A stretch of DNA of 64,000 bases, from NCBI GenBank assembly GCA_031411495.1, contig JANOBD010000032.1, forward strand, positions 26,801 to 90,800, given 5' to 3'. Position 1 is the stretch's first letter. Every line of letters starts with the position of its first letter. The notes under the pieces are model-generated. The model was not told the DNA's origin and searched no databases. It saw only the letters and a program-made list of their open reading frames with translations. Origin of the DNA: JANOBD01 sp031411495. GTDB taxonomy: Bacteria > Planctomycetota > Phycisphaerae > Tepidisphaerales > Tepidisphaeraceae. Of the stretch, positions 30,298 to 40,800 are shown piece after piece. Both the position numbers and the translations under genes were made by a program.

Positions 30298-30463
30298 CCA
30301 TCGTTCCCGGGCGGACCGATTCCGGTTCGGCATCGCGATTTTGCGCGCAGAACCCTCGCCCGCCGTGCCGTAAACATTTGGAACAACGGCTTTCTCGAGG
30401 TGGCTGCCACCCGACCACATCGCCGGTGAGCGAATCGAAGCGGTTAATCTTCGGCGCGTAAGC

Positions 30464-30495
30464 GGGGAGGGCTCGCAGCGATGCGAGCCCTTCTC
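30464..30495 (+). terminator. hairpin after TPR kinase gene
   Basis: AGGGCTCGCA (30468-30477) pairs with TGCGAGCCCT (30482-30491) around loop GCGA, and the stem can extend outward with G-T pairs. It is followed by TCTCATT. It overlaps the first ATG of the next open frame (30481), which argues that the transporter starts later. Confidence 0.7.
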
Positions 30496-30496
30496 A

Positions 30497-30528
30497 TTGG
30501 CGCATCGCGTCGCGGCCGGCGGTATAAA
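30497..30528 (+). promoter_or_regulatory. candidate leaderless promoter of MFS gene
   Basis: TTGGCG (30497-30502), 20 nt (long), TATAAA (30523-30528), 6 nt, GTG 30535. The strong -10 match and exact distance to a GTG that gives a normal MFS N-terminus are the support. Confidence 0.5.
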
Positions 30529-30534
30529 CCCGCC

Positions 30535-32145
30535 GTGGCCCGCACGTCTTATCAACGCTGGTGGATCGTCGTCCTGCTCTTTTTCTGCACGACGATCCTC
30601 TATGTCGATCGGCAGCTCTTTGCCAACCTCGTCCCGTACTTTGAAGACGAACTGAAGATCGGCCCGCAGGACCTGGCGTACATCAACATCGCCTTCCAGT
30701 TGACCTACGGCATGAGCATGGCGCTGGTCGGCCGGTTTGTGGATCGCGTGGGCGTGCGCGTGGGGCTGGCGATCACGTTCCTGGTCTGGAACCTCGCCTC
30801 GGCCGGCCATGCGCTGATCGGCTCGGCGATCGGCTTCATCCTCATCCGCGTGCTGCTGGGGCTTGGCGAGGCGGGGAACTTTCCCGCTTCGATCCGCGCC
30901 ATCGCCGAGTGGTTTCCCAGGCGCGAGCGCGCGCTCGCCACCGGCTGGTTCAACAGCGGGTCGAACATCGGAGCGGTCATCACGCCGCTGCTGGTGCCGC
31001 TCATCGCCATCCGCTTCGGCTGGCGGGCATGCTTTGCGATTCTCGGCGGCGTCGGCATCGTCTGGATCTTTTTCTGGCTCCGAAGTTATCGATCGGCGGA
31101 CCGCCATCCGCGCGTCTTGCCTGAAGAACTCGCCCACATCCGCAGCGATCCGCCCGACACCGTCGGCAGGATCCCCGCGCTCGTGCTGCTCGGCCAGCGG
31201 CCGGTCTACGGCACATCCCTGGCGCGATTCTTCACCGAAGCGCCCTGGTGGTTCTACCTCTTCTGGGCGCCCAAGTTTCTTTCCGACCGCTTCGGCATGG
31301 GCGATGCCCAGCGCGCCTGGGCGATCGCCACGATCTTCCTCGTGGCCGATTTCGGCGCCGTCGGCGGCGGGTGGGTTTCTTCCCATCTGATCCGGCGCGG
31401 CTTCACGGTGAACGCGGCGCGAAAGACCGGCATGCTCATCGCCGCGATCGGCACGCTGCCGGTACTCGCCACGCCGTGGATCGATAGCGCGTGGGGCGTC
31501 GTCCTGATCATCGCGTTGGCGGCGGCGAGCCATCAGGCGTGGTCGAGCAACGTTTACACCGTCGTCTCCGACACGCTGCCGCGGAGCGCCGTCGCCACCA
31601 CCATCGGCATCAACATGGCCTTCGGGGCCGTCGGCTCGTCCATCTTCCAACTGCTTATCCCGATGTGGCTGGCCCGCCACAGCAATGACTACACGCTGCC
31701 GCTGATGCTCGCCGGCTCTCTCTACTTCGTCGGGCTGCTCGCGCTGCACCTGGTCATGCCCACGCTCGCGCCGGCGCGGGTCGATGAACACACCGCGCCG
31801 CGGGTGCGCGGCTGGCACGTCGCGGCCGCGGCGACAATCCTCATCGCGGCGCTCGTTGGGCTGCAGTCGATCATCAACCGGCCGCCGTATCGGTCGGTGG
31901 ATGATTACTTCGCCAAGCGCTCGGCCGAACTTCACGCCGGCGGATACGTCGAAGGTGCGAGCGCCAGAGTCGGCTGGAAGGAGGCGCGCTGGGTGATCTG
32001 GCAACTTCCGGACGGGTCGACGAAGCCAGATTTGATCAAGCTCGACACCGCCGGCCGACCGACGATCGAGAGCAAGGGCGAGAGGGCCAAGAAGTACGTC
32101 GGCCCGGGCGGAGCGGACGAGTTCGCGAACCCATCCGGACGGTAA
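30535..32145 (+). CDS. major facilitator superfamily transporter with soluble C-terminal extension
   Basis: 536 residues from GTG 30535. MFS core of about 420 residues with the usual 12 helices; the first 'WWIVVLLFFCTTILYVDRQL' matches the anion:cation symporter-like start (the 'DRQ' is typical), 'GRFVDRVGVRVGLA' is motif A, and a second MFS half follows. Substrates in this subfamily are organic anions such as sugar acids, which would suit a sugar-catabolising bacterium, but this is inference. The last ~80 residues ('SVDDYFAKRSAELHAGG...' to 'ANPSGR') form a soluble extension not found in typical members. An ATG at 30481 is possible but overlaps the hairpin. Confidence 0.85.
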   Translation: MARTSYQRWWIVVLLFFCTTILYVDRQLFANLVPYFEDELKIGPQDLAYINIAFQLTYGMSMALVGRFVDRVGVRVGLAITFLVWNLASAGHALIGSAIGFILIRVLLGLGEAGNFPASIRAIAEWFPRRERALATGWFNSGSNIGAVITPLLVPLIAIRFGWRACFAILGGVGIVWIFFWLRSYRSADRHPRVLPEELAHIRSDPPDTVGRIPALVLLGQRPVYGTSLARFFTEAPWWFYLFWAPKFLSDRFGMGDAQRAWAIATIFLVADFGAVGGGWVSSHLIRRGFTVNAARKTGMLIAAIGTLPVLATPWIDSAWGVVLIIALAAASHQAWSSNVYTVVSDTLPRSAVATTIGINMAFGAVGSSIFQLLIPMWLARHSNDYTLPLMLAGSLYFVGLLALHLVMPTLAPARVDEHTAPRVRGWHVAAAATILIAALVGLQSIINRPPYRSVDDYFAKRSAELHAGGYVEGASARVGWKEARWVIWQLPDGSTKPDLIKLDTAGRPTIESKGERAKKYVGPGGADEFANPSGR

Positions 32146-32785
32146 GGCCTGTGGTTGCCTGTCTCGCCCGCGCGTATCCGCATCGCGAGGTCTTGCATTC
32201 CCTCGCACCGTGGCACGGGCAACCTGCCCGTGTGGATGCGATTCCACGATCACTTCGCGAAGACTTGCATTCCCTTGCATTTCGTTGCATTCGCCGTCTG
32301 CTCCCGGCGCGGAGAAATGTGGCGTAACGCGATGCTCGACCAACAGATACGGCCCTGGAACCAGTCCGCCATCCGTCTCGCCTGCGATGCGAGACCGGTC
32401 TTGGATGCAAGACGAGTCTTGCATGCGTGCACAGGCTCGCAGCTCGCCGCGTGGAGTTCCGCATCGGCCCCAAACTTTGTTTCGCATCGCTCACCTCAAG
32501 CGTGCAAGCCCGCCTACGCCGGCACGCGGACTCCCCGCGGCCACGAGACGAAAAACTTGCTCTTCGTAACGGCCGTGTAAGATCGAAGTCGAGTGAAAAG
32601 CGCCGACGAGTCGGCGCTTGGTTCGCAACGCTTGAACCGCCGCGGAAGCCGATCCACGCCGCGGTGGAAACCGCGGATTCCGAGCGTCGATCGACAACCG
32701 CAATCCGCGATTCCCATCGCGGCGTACAAACCGATCGGGACTGCGGATAACGTCTATCCCTCACAGGCGCTTCGAAAGGATCTTC
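32146..32785. other. 640-bp spacer rich in hairpins and repeats
   Basis: No convincing gene. Hairpins: CACGGGCA/TGCCCGTG (32214-32221, 32225-32232), ATGCAAGAC/GTCTTGCAT (32405-32413, 32416-32424) and AAGCGCCGAC/GTCGGCGCTT (32598-32607, 32610-32619). The word TTGCAT occurs five times. A TTGCTC-15 nt-TAAGAT pair (32557-32583) precedes the last hairpin and could start a small transcript. The end is the 72-bp repeat at 32654. Confidence 0.6.
32654..32725. repeat. ~70-bp dispersed repeat, copy A
   Basis: Starts 'ccacgccgcggtggaaaccg' and ends 'cgcgattcccatcgcggcgt'. It resembles 33320-33390 closely along its length, with the middle third more divergent. The two copies flank the 162-residue lipoprotein gene as direct repeats. 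Confidence 0.7.
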
Positions 32786-33274
32786 ATGCGACTCATTGCC
32801 CTTTCCCTATCCGCGCTCTTCGTCTCCACCATCGGCTGCGCTCATGAATCGCCCGGCCACTCGCTCGTGGGCGCGTGGCGCGGCGGCGTGCAGTTCTCGA
32901 ATGGGCCGTACGCGCCCATCAAGGACGCCGAGTTCATGTACCTCTTCAACGCCGGCGGGACGATGCTCGAGTCGTCGAACTACGACGCCGCGCCGCCCGT
33001 ACCGCCGGCGTATGGCACGTGGAAGAAAGTCGGCGACGGGAAGTACGAGGCCACCTACGCCTTCTACCCAACCAACCCGCCCAAGACGCTGGACGAACTC
33101 ACCAAGGGCTCCGGCTGGTCGCCCGCGGGGCTTGGCGTGCTGAAGCAGACTTTCACGCTCTCGGCGGATGGGAAGTCGTTCAAGTCGAACATCCGCCTGC
33201 AACTCTTCGACTCGGCCGGCAAGCCGATCGATACCGAAAACGCCGCGACGGCGAGCGGGATGCGGATGGAGTGA
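32786..33274 (+). CDS. small lipoprotein, function unknown
   Basis: 162 residues; lipobox 'STIGC' with Cys near residue 18, so membrane-anchored. The mature part reads like a small beta-barrel of lipocalin type: 'SLVGAWRGGVQFSNGPYAPI', 'AYGTWKKVGDGKYEATYAFY', 'TFTLSADGKSFKSNIRLQLF'. The alternation of strand-like segments and the opening 'LVGAWRGG' are typical of lipocalin-like or DUF4488-type 'GxWxG' proteins, but I cannot assign the family. AAAGGA lies 7 nt before the ATG. Flanked by two direct repeats (32654, 33320). Confidence 0.75.
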   Translation: MRLIALSLSALFVSTIGCAHESPGHSLVGAWRGGVQFSNGPYAPIKDAEFMYLFNAGGTMLESSNYDAAPPVPPAYGTWKKVGDGKYEATYAFYPTNPPKTLDELTKGSGWSPAGLGVLKQTFTLSADGKSFKSNIRLQLFDSAGKPIDTENAATASGMRME

Positions 33275-33319
33275 GCGAACAGAAAGGAAGTGTCTTCGGA
33301 CGCGTCCGTCGAGCGGATA

Positions 33320-33390
33320 CCACGCCGCGCTGGAAACCGCGGATCCGAACATCGATCCGCGCCCGCAATCCGCGATTGCCATCGCGGCGT
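33320..33390. repeat. ~70-bp dispersed repeat, copy B
   Basis: Direct copy of 32654-32725: same 'ccacgccgcg.tggaaaccgcgga' start and 'gcaatccgcgatt.ccatcgcggcgt' end. It sits between the lipoprotein gene and the opposing SGNH-like gene. Confidence 0.7.
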
Positions 33391-33468
33391 GAGGTTGCGG
33401 CGCTCCATAACCATTCGGAAGCTCAGCCGCAATCCGGAACGACGACCGTTGCGGATACGCCCATCGCA

Positions 33469-34611
33469 TCAGATCCGCCGTCGTCGCGACAGGGGTGCGA
33501 TCCACATCAGGAGGCTTCCGGCAATCGTCGGCTCGGGCACGAGGGATTGCGCCGTTGCCCAGTCGGCCGCGAACTGGCTGTCGACCTGGCTCAGGTCGGT
33601 GAGCGGGTTCAATCGGTAGTACTGGGCCAATTCGAACAGATCGGTGAAGTTGACTTTGGCGTCGAGGTTGAAGTCACCCTGTGCCCAGGTGGCCCCCGAA
33701 GTCGTGCCGTAATGCTGCGCGACGGTGAAGAGGTCTTCGAAGTTGACGACACTGTCGATGTTGCAGTCGCCAGGAACGGTCAAGCTGACGGCCGGGTTGG
33801 CCCACACGACGTCGTGGACGACGTTCTCGATCTGGGCGGCCAATGCGGGAGAAACGTAGGATTGGAACATCGCCGGGATGCCGATGCCGCGCGGATCGTC
33901 TTTGAACAGCGTCGCGTACATCGTCATGCCGATGGTGTACATGCCTTCGAAACTCATGTGCAGGTCGTCGCCGTAGAGGTCGTCGGCGGAATTGAGCCCG
34001 GTAAACGTTCCGACGTTGATGCGGCGCTGGATTTCGGCGAGGACTTCGCCGGCGGGAATCATGAAGACTTTTCGATTGGGCTCGGCGGCGCGCAAACTGC
34101 TGAGCATCCTCGAGAAGTAGGCCGCGCTCGGCGCCCAGTCCGGTGCGACCGATGGATCGGGGTAAGGCGCTTCCCAAGTGGGCAGGTAGTCCATCGGGCG
34201 AGAAGGCCAGGTCGCGTAGAGGTAGAGCTTGGTCGGGTCGCTGCCGGGCAGCAGGTTGGCGATGTGAACCATCGCGGCCGCTTCGGAGTTCGCGCTGCCG
34301 AGCGAAGCCTGCAGCACAAGGTTGTTGAGCCCGCCCTGCGGGGTGCGTGTCTGGTAGTCGCTTGGCGAGTAGCTGGACGCGTAGTGATTCATCTCCCAGC
34401 TGGAGACGATCGAGGACAGGCTCTGTCCGCCGATCCAGTGATAGCCGACCTGATGCGAGTTGCCGCGGAATTGGGCGAACATGTCGATCTTGTCGCCGAC
34501 GAAGTTATAGACTTCGTTGTAAGTGAGCGAATTGCCGACGAAGTAATTCGACTGCACGCTTGCAGAGGCGCAGGAAGCGGCGAGAGCGATGATGGTAACT
34601 GCGAGTTTCAT
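33469..34611 (-). CDS. secreted SGNH-like hydrolase with dockerin-type repeats and PEP-CTERM tail
   Basis: 380 residues. Signal peptide 1-18 ('MKLAVTIIALAASCASAS'). Block I 'NYFVGNSLTYNEVYNFV' fits the GxS entry of SGNH hydrolases with Asn before Ser, and 'DDLHMSFEGMYTIG' provides the DxxH. Together they suggest a Ser-His hydrolase acting on ester or glycan substrates. Then two calcium-loop repeats ('VNFEDLFTVAQHYG', 'VNFTDLFELAQYYR') and the tail 'FAADWATAQSLVPEPT', hydrophobic segment and RRRR. ATG 34611 has AGGA 7 nt upstream; the frame opens 15 codons earlier. Its dockerin repeats are more divergent than those of the other three. It stands just downstream of the giant gene, same strand. 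Confidence 0.85.
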   Translation of the reverse strand: MKLAVTIIALAASCASASVQSNYFVGNSLTYNEVYNFVGDKIDMFAQFRGNSHQVGYHWIGGQSLSSIVSSWEMNHYASSYSPSDYQTRTPQGGLNNLVLQASLGSANSEAAAMVHIANLLPGSDPTKLYLYATWPSRPMDYLPTWEAPYPDPSVAPDWAPSAAYFSRMLSSLRAAEPNRKVFMIPAGEVLAEIQRRINVGTFTGLNSADDLYGDDLHMSFEGMYTIGMTMYATLFKDDPRGIGIPAMFQSYVSPALAAQIENVVHDVVWANPAVSLTVPGDCNIDSVVNFEDLFTVAQHYGTTSGATWAQGDFNLDAKVNFTDLFELAQYYRLNPLTDLSQVDSQFAADWATAQSLVPEPTIAGSLLMWIAPLSRRRRI

Positions 34612-34800
34612 GATGCATCCTGTTCTGACGGAAAGCCGGCAGAAGGATGCGATCACGAAAATGGACGAGAATCGGGGGAGGTCCGAAGGCCAAAAAAACG
34701 CGCGAGATCAGCACGATCGCAACAACTGTCATCGCTGCGTCATCAGGACTGCTGATATGAGGCTAGGTCTTCCAGCAGAACCGCCCGACGGGTTTGCCTC

Positions 34801-37800
34801 TTACAGCGCGTCGAGCACGTCCGTTGGCTTGTCCCGATCCTCCCGCGTTGAACCGATGCCGCTTCCCAGCAGCGTCGTCCCGTACTTCTGCGCGAGTAAG
34901 AGCAGGTCATCGAAGTCGACCTTACCGTCGGCCGAATAGTTGAAGTTGCCCTGGGCAAAACTCTTTCCGGTCTGGTTGTAGTTCTGGGCGAGGATCAGCA
35001 GGTCGTCGAAGCCGACGATGCCGTCGTTGGTCGCGTCGCCGGTGAGGTAGACGAAGTTGAACGCGACCGCGGCCGCGAGCGCGTTGCCGGCCACGTCCGT
35101 CACACCCGCGCTCGGCACCGAGAGCAGGTAGCGGCCGTCACTCAATCGCGCATTCGCCAGGCCGGGGAAGCTGAGCGTGTAGGCGGTGGAGATCGAGCCG
35201 GGCAGCGACATCGACGCGGCCGCAACGCTCGCGGCGGTCGTCAGGTTCTGCAGCGTGAGGTCGGCGAGCGTGAACGTGCCGCCGAGCACTTCGCTGAAAG
35301 TGAGTCCGACCTGGTGCGGCGAAAGATTCACGTTCCAGAACGGCGTCGAAGCGGTCGGAGCGACGGTGTCGATGGTGACCGAGAGCGGCGCGCCGGTCGC
35401 GGTGCCGATGCGGACGGCGAAGCTGTAGAGCCCGTCGGTGAGTGCGGCGGTGGGTTGAACGCTGTAGGCGCCGCCGGCGCCGACGGTGGTGGTGCCGACG
35501 ACGTTGCCGTTGGCGATGAGCTGAAGTGTCTGCCCGCTCGTGCCTGCCGTCCCGGCGAAGAGCGGGCGGTTCAGGCGGGTGATGTTGTCGGATGAGCTGA
35601 CGCCGGTGTCTTGTCCGGACGAAAGCGCCGGCGCCGGAAACGCGGCCGAGCCGGTGATGGCGAGGCTGGCGGTGTTGGCGAGGGTGACATCGGTGAAGGG
35701 CACATCGCCGACGCCGAAGAGCGCGAACTCGAACGCGCCGGGCGCGAGCGAGACGTTCATTGTCCCCGCCGACGCGGCGGTGAACTGCACGACGCCCAGG
35801 CGCGTAAACGACGGGCTGATGCCCAGTCCGCCGCTGAGCGTCCCGCCGCCGAAATCGTCGACGAGGCCGGCGACGTCGTTGATCGAGCCGACGGGTGCGA
35901 AGGAGAACTCCGGCCGATTCATCGCCGTCGCGTCAGCGAAAGCGGTGGAGTAGTTCAGGTCAATCGAGCCGCCGCTGATGCCGACGTGATCGATCAGGTC
36001 CTGCGCCCAGACCTCGACGAAGAAGCTCTGGCCGACGGCGATGGTGGCCAGTGCCGTGGGGAGCGAGGTTGAATTGGTGGCCGACGGCGTGGCGACGATC
36101 ACGGGCCGGGCGGAGATTCGGATCGCATCGCCGGAGGCGCGCGCCAGTCGTGGCGAGTCGGGGAGAGCGATTCCCGCGTCGGCGTCGACCTGCTGAACCG
36201 GGAGCGTCTGCGGAGCCTGTAGTGCCGCGACGATGTTGATGTCGCTGTTCGTTTCGATCGCTTCGCGGCCGTAGATGTCGGTGATCTTGTAGGCGAAACT
36301 GTAAGTGCCCAGCGGCGCGGTGGCGCTTGCCACGAAGCGGAGCTGGTTTCCCTGCACGGTCAGGGTACCGACGTTGGCCGGGATGACCGGCACGCCGCCG
36401 GTGGTGACGATGGAGAGCGTCAATCCGCCGCCCGCGCCGTCATGGTCGTTGATCATCACGGGGATCAGCTTGGTCTGGCCGGGCGTGAAGTTGGACTTCT
36501 CGGATTTCGTGGACGGCGGGTCGGGAACGCGGACGTGAATCGTCGCACCCGATTCGTTGCCGCTGGCATCGCGAATGAGGTAAGGGAGGTCGAACTCGCC
36601 GCCGAAGAGGGAATCGACGGTGAAGCGGATGTTGCCGCTGACGACGGCGGCGGTGACGCCATCGGGCAGGCCCAGAAGAATGGAGTTGGGATCGATCACG
36701 GTGGTGCCGTTGACGGTGTCGTTGGCGAGCACGTCAAGGGTGGTGTTGCCATTGCCGCGGGCGATGACAGTGTCATTGTTCGCCTGGATGGGCGGCGACT
36801 GATTGGCGTTGAGGACGACGCCTTCGAGGTTGACGTTTTCGATCCGCCAGTTGCCGCTCGTTCCGCCGATGCCGTAGAGCGTGAAGAGCAGCGGGCCGCG
36901 CAGGCTGAAGACGTGGTTGCGCAGTTCGGCATACTGTCCGCCCCATTCGCCGACGGTGGTCGTGCCGTGAATGCGGGCGTAAAGCGTATTGACGTTGCTG
37001 GCGTCGGTGACGGTCAGGAGCCACTCGGTGGGGCCGGTGGAGTCGGCGAAATCGAAGAAGCGCAGCGCATCGATGCGCAGACGTTCGTTGGCGTTGGCGG
37101 TCGGCGTGAAGTTGACCTTGAACTGATATCCGTTGAGCGGCTGCATCGCCCAGCCGACGCCGTAATCCATCATGTTCAGGACGTCGGCGGTATTGAACTC
37201 GCTGGAGCCTTGGCGCGTGCCCTGGAGGATGGCGAAGTCGTCCATCGCGCCGTCGACGACGTTGTGCGGGTTGCCGCTCGCGTCGATGAAGTAGCCGCCG
37301 AGGGTGATCTGCGAAACGCTGGCGAAGGCCGGATCGGTTGGCACGATGCCACTGTCGGAACGGATCGAGCCATCGACCCAGACACGCAGCGTGCCGAGCG
37401 CGCCGGTGCCGCCGTCGATCTCGATGAAGAAATGGTGCCAGGAATTGTTGGCCAGGTCGGAGAGCGGGACCGTGTACTCGATATTTCCGCCAACAGAGTA
37501 CTCAACCACGAGCCCGCCGACGGCCTCGTCGGTGGAGACGGTCAACGTCAGCCCGCCGCCGCGATGGTATGCGAAGAAGACGGTCTCATCGGCTGCGGTC
37601 GCAGGCGAGAAGTCGGCGGATTTGGCCCAGAAGTTGATGGCGATGTCGTCGGCATCCTGGAGCGCGCTCTTGGAATTGAGCGGAACGGACATCGGGTTGA
37701 ACCAGTTCTTTTCGCGATTGGGCGCTGGCTGGAACTTGAGGGCCTTGCCGTGAATCCCGCCGATGTACTGGCTCTGGTCGGCCGGCGGGCTGTTGAGCGC

Positions 37801-40800
37801 GCCGTCGACGCCGAAGGGTGAATCGTCGCGTACGGTCGAGCCGGTCTGGTCGAACGGGAAGTAAAGCCGGGTGCGGTTGCCGTTGCTGCCCCAGCGGAGG
37901 TTGGTTGCGGCGTCGGTGTTGGCACCGGGTGGGACCGTCTCCGGTTGGATCTGAGGCAAGCCGCCGTTGACGCCGCCCGCCGCGACCGGCGCGTTGGCGA
38001 CGTAGGTTAGTGTCGGCACGAGCGTGGTAAGCACCGGCTGGTTGAGTTCGCCGTCCCCCGGGATGCCGGGCGCATAGCTGCCGTGCACGTCGTAGAGCGC
38101 TTCGACGTCCGAGTTCTGATCGAACTGCCAGTAGCCGATGAGTCCGGTGGTGAACGGATTGATCGCCTGCGTGCGCGCTGAATTGATCTGGCTGGACGTG
38201 CGGACGATGTTCCATGCGCGGATCTCGTCGATCTGCCCGTCGAAGAAGTTACTCGCCGCCGCGGTTGCGCTGCTGCTGCCGAAGATGACGTTCGATCGCG
38301 AACTGAGTGCGGTGCTGGCGAGCGTGGTGGAGAGAGTCTGCGTGCCGTTGATGTATCCTCGCAGCGCGCCGAGGCTGAAGGTGGCGGCGACGTGCGTCCA
38401 GGTGCCAGTGGAGATCACGCCGATGAACTGCGTAACGGTTGCGCCGCTGGAGGGCGTAACCTGCACGCCGACATCTCCGCTGGTGCCGGTGCCGGAAACG
38501 AAAAGGCTCATTGGGCCGATTGCCAGGACGGTGTTGAACTGGTTGGTGTTGAAGCTTTCAATCCGGATCCACGCTTCCACGGTCATCGTGTCGGCGGCGG
38601 AATAGGTGATGCCGGTTGTGCCGAAATCGACGTAGTCGGTGTCGGTTGATTCAAAATCGAGCGCCCGCGGTCCGCCGGGCGCGCCGGGGGTGCCCGGTGT
38701 CGGGGTGAAGGCGTTTTCGGAGGCGTGTTTCCAGTCGCTGACTTCGATATCGGGCGAGCCGACGAACGTCGGCGTCTTGGTGAAGCCGCCGGTTGCGTTC
38801 GTGCCGGTGTCGAACTCCCAGTACGCCAGCGATCGGTCGAGTTCCGGATCGGAATTGATGATCGTGTAATCGATGGAGCTCGTCGGCCTGATCAGGCTCG
38901 ACAAGGTGAACCCGGAAACGGAGTAGGTGAATGTGATGAGCGCGTCTTCGTTGAACTCGAAATAACGGTCGTTCAGGATGGTGGAAAAGCTCCGTGTCGG
39001 CGTTGCCGAGGTGAGTACGAAGGAGCCGGTGAGTGACGAGGCGAGATCGGCGCGGTTGGCCTGGTTGATCAGCGCCGAAGCCGGGAAGGTGATCGCGTAG
39101 CTGACGGTGATGGACTGTCCCGTGGTCAGGCCTGTCGCACGGAGCGTGAGGCTGTCGTTCTGCTCGGGGATATCGATCTGCTGTTGGCCGGCGACGAACG
39201 CGTACTTGCCCAGGTCCGGGGAGTCGTTGGTCCACGTGCCGCCGCCGACGAAGCCGCTGGAGATGTCGAGCCGCTTGGGATCGGGCTGCTGCGTGCCGGA
39301 ATCGAGCGCGGTCATCTCGGCCCAGCTCTGGGCGATGTTGGAGCGCGACCAGATCGAGCCGTCGAAGAGCTGGCTGAAAATGTCGCGTTCGAGATCGACG
39401 TAGACGCTGAAGTTTCCGGTCGTGCCGTTGATGCCCGTCGCCTCGGCGGCGAAGTTGAAATCATCGCCGAAGCTCAGCCAGCTGTTGAGGCTGTAGCTTT
39501 GACCGATGACCGGAAGCAGGAGTGAGCCGTTGCCCTTGAGTCGGCCACGAATCACGGACGAACCCGCTTGGCGCACGACCTGAAGGCCGACGCTGTTGAG
39601 CGACAGGCGCGCGATGTTGGCGTCGCCGATGCCCCAGCCCGCGAACGTCGCAGTGGCGTAGGAGCCATTTGTGCCGCCGTCGATGCGGAACTGCCCGGCC
39701 GAGTCGATGAGCAACCTGTAGTTGAACGATATCGACGGGAAGGACGCCGTGGGCACACTTGCAAACGGCAGGATATTCGCCGCGGAGCCGGGTGTCGTGC
39801 CGGCCGCGTCGACCTCGAGCGTGAAGAGCCCGGTCGTGGTGTTTCCGGTGATGCGGATGTTGGGGATCGGCAGCGCGATGCCGAGCACGGTGAACGAGGT
39901 GCCGGTGGCGTTGATCTTGAACACGTCCGGGTCGATGCCGGGCGAGATCGGGTCGTCGAGCGTGTCGATGAAGAAGCTGAAGGTTCCGGATAAGCCGAAC
40001 GCTGAATCGTTACTGGCGCGCGTGAGCGCGAGCGATGCCTCGATGCCGCCGGCGGCGACGGTCATCGAGCCGTTGGCGGTGAAGGTGCCTAGCACGGGGA
40101 TATTCTGGCCGGCCGCGGAAACAACGAGCGTGGTCGTGGTGTCGTTGGTGGTTTTGATGGTGAACTGGCCACTGAGTGCGAACATGCCCAGCACGATCGA
40201 GCTTCCGAAGCTCAGTTGCTTGGTGTTGCCGGCGATTGTGCCGCCGCCGACGGTCTTGCTGGTGGAGTAGGAATTGAGTTCGATGAGCAGGTTGCTCGCC
40301 GTGCCGAACCCGATGCCGGTGGGGCCGACGGGCGTCGCCAACGATGACGCGACGCTGCCGCGCAGCGCGACGCCGGTCCGCGACATCAACAGGCCCAGAT
40401 CCGCGGTGACGGAGTAGAGGTCGGGCGCGCCGGCCGCGCTGCCTGCGGTGACGCGGACGTTCAGCCCGGTCGCATCGGCGCGGAAGGATGCGTTGACGGC
40501 GTCGATCGAGAGGTCGAACGTCCCGCCGATGAAGAAAATGTTCCCGACCGACACCTGGCCACTGGCCGAGACGTCGAGCGTGCCGGGGTTCAGCGTGCGC
40601 GGGAGGTTGTTATTGAAGCCGGGCAGCGCGATGGGCTTGGGGACGCTCGTCGTGTTCACGTTCAGCGCGAAGCGCGGCGCCTGGCTGGTGCTGGCCTGTG
40701 AGCTGAACTTGAAGAACGGCGGGAGATTGATCGGCGCACTGGTGGTCACTTCCATCCGGCCGAAGATGCCGCCGTTGGTCGGATTCGTGTCGACGTTCAG

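Noticed and set aside
27721..32487. 1588-codon antisense frame over the kinase and transporter
   Set aside because: Same GC-rich shadow; both plus-strand proteins are clear family members.
34612..34800. terminator downstream of the giant gene
   Set aside because: Only short, imperfect stems before a T-run at 34685-34690 on the plus strand; not convincing.
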